Assembly: GCA_020686985.1 (NCBI GenBank) | Contig: JAJEPU010000005.1 | Coordinates: 1-64,000 of the forward strand | DNA: 64,000 nt | Source of the DNA: Brotaphodocola catenula | GTDB taxonomy: Bacteria; Bacillota; Clostridia; Lachnospirales; Lachnospiraceae | Reading direction: 5' to 3' | Shown here: in pieces, positions 63,252-64,000 of the stretch | Numbering within the stretch: position 1 is the first letter of the stretch | Layout: each line of letters begins with the position of its first letter | Made by a program: the position numbers and the translations under genes | The notes under the pieces: generated by a model | Databases searched by the model: none | What the model saw: only the letters and a program-made list of their open reading frames with translations | Told to the model about the DNA's origin: nothing

Positions 63252-63599
63252 TTATTTAACCAGCTCTTTTACCTTTGCAGCCTTACCAACTCTGCTTCTC
63301 AGATAGTTCAGTTTTGCACGTCTTACTTTACCCTTTCTAACAACCTCGATGTTGTCTACGAACGGGGAATGTACCGGCCAGGTCTTCTCTACACCGATTC
63401 CGTTAGAGTTCTTACGAACGGTGAAGGTCTCTCTTGCGCCACCATTCTGTCTCTTGATTACAGTACCCTCGAATACCTGGATTCTCTCACGGTTACCCTC
63501 TTTGATCTTGTTGTATACTTTAACAGTATCACCAACACGGAACTCCGGTACAGATGCCTTCAGCTGAGCTGCTTCAATATTCTTAATAATTTCGTTCAT
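63252..63599 (-). CDS. rplS: Ribosomal protein L19
   Basis: 50S protein at the interface with the 30S subunit. The 115-residue sequence has the complete family pattern: [20 protein letters not shown], the [14 protein letters not shown] region, [21 protein letters not shown] and [11 protein letters not shown] near the C-terminus. AAGGAGG precedes the start. It follows trmD by about 150 bases. Confidence 0.99.
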   Translation of the reverse strand: MNEIIKNIEAAQLKASVPEFRVGDTVKVYNKIKEGNRERIQVFEGTVIKRQNGGARETFTVRKNSNGIGVEKTWPVHSPFVDNIEVVRKGKVRRAKLNYLRSRVGKAAKVKELVK

Positions 63600-63748
63600 T
63601 TGTGTGAACCTCCTTCATCTACTTGACATTCTTAATGCGTCCCGCGCAACAGAGGAATATCTCTTTTTTCTTCGTCACAACGCATCAATTTTATCATATT
63701 CATTTTGTAATTGCAAGTACTTTTCTAATTATTTCTGTAACCTTATTT

Positions 63749-64000
63749 TTATTCCTGATTTTTCTGTTCTTCTTGCTGTGCCTGCATTTCTTGCTGTGCC
63801 CGCAGTTTTGCAAGGTAAATTTTTTCCTTCTTGCTTAAAACTGCATCCTCGAGAAGATCCGGGCGGCGCTCTAATGTTCGCTTGATCGACTGCTCTCTGC
63901 GCCACTCCTCAATCTTCTTGTGATGACCGGAAAGAAGCACCTCCGGAACCTGTCGTCCCTCATAGACTTCCGGGCGAGTGTACTGCGGATATTCGAGCAG
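63749..64000 (-). CDS. trmD: tRNA (guanine37-N1)-methyltransferase, C-terminal part
   Basis: Only the last 83 codons are in the window; the gene runs past the right edge. The visible part reads [19 protein letters not shown], then [17 protein letters not shown] and the [13 protein letters not shown] segment, which is the standard TrmD C-terminus. A Gln/Glu-rich tail (about 20 residues) is added. It methylates G37 of tRNAs with CCN anticodons. The trmD-rplS order is universal in Firmicutes. Confidence 0.96.
   Translation of the reverse strand: MLEYPQYTRPEVYEGRQVPEVLLSGHHKKIEEWRREQSIKRTLERRPDLLEDAVLSKKEKIYLAKLRAQQEMQAQQEEQKNQE

Overview
The window is a gene-dense stretch of chromosome from an anaerobic, spore-forming, low-to-mid GC Firmicute, most probably of the family Lachnospiraceae (Clostridium cluster XIVa). 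The reasons are the gene orders (priA-def-fmt-Zn peptidase-rsmB-rlmN-stp-prkC-rsgA-rpe-thiN, DUF512-der-plsY-gpsA, trmD-rplS-lepB-rbgA-rnhB-yraN), a pyruvate:ferredoxin oxidoreductase, formate-THF ligase, SpoIVA, and several small proteins of a kind I associate with Lachnospiraceae. I cannot name the genus. Almost everything is on the minus strand; no rRNA, tRNA, CRISPR, phage or complete insertion sequence was seen.

Layout, from low to high coordinate (minus-strand genes are transcribed from right to left). 1-13.3 kb: an ECF transporter S component and a translation/cell-growth operon (priA, def, fmt, zinc peptidase, rsmB, rlmN, stp, prkC, rsgA, rpe, thiN). 13.4-25.1 kb: murF and murE, formate-THF ligase, an FtsK/SpoIIIE translocase with a very long linker, a FucO-type alcohol dehydrogenase with a TetR regulator, and a TepA-like ClpP-fold protease. 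25.2-31.5 kb: an orphan citrate-lyase ligase, cardiolipin synthase, an LtaS-like sulfatase-fold membrane enzyme and a small membrane export protein. 31.7-37.5 kb: nifJ (PFOR) and a VanW-domain surface protein. 37.8-39.8 kb: an island of five small proteins, including an 18-cysteine membrane peptide. 39.8-48.2 kb: leuS with a T-box leader, an LprI-domain protein, rnhA, a beta-CASP nuclease-like protein and spoIVA. 48.4-53.4 kb: a complete branched-chain amino acid ABC transporter (livFGMH and substrate-binding protein). 53.5-58.1 kb: gpsA, plsY, der, DUF512 radical SAM protein. 58.3-64 kb: an atypical PRPP synthetase, pgeF, and the yraN-rnhB-rbgA-lepB-rplS-trmD cluster, with trmD cut by the window edge.

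Most genes are housekeeping: envelope synthesis and its control (murE/F, PASTA kinase with its phosphatase, plsY/gpsA, cls, LtaS-like, pgeF), ribosome assembly and translation (rsgA, rbgA, der, rlmN, rsmB, rplS, fmt, def, leuS), and anaerobic carbon flow (nifJ, fhs, fucO). The least explained parts are two copies, in opposite orientation, of a structured intergenic repeat (about 26.35-26.49 and 44.69-44.87 kb) whose central hairpin differs by three compensatory base-pair changes; the small-protein island; paired direct repeats at the nifJ transcription start; a Rex-like box before fucO; and a palindrome just below a consensus promoter before the amino-acid-binding protein gene. I found no clearly new multi-gene system; the repeat family and the small-protein island are the best candidates for something undescribed.
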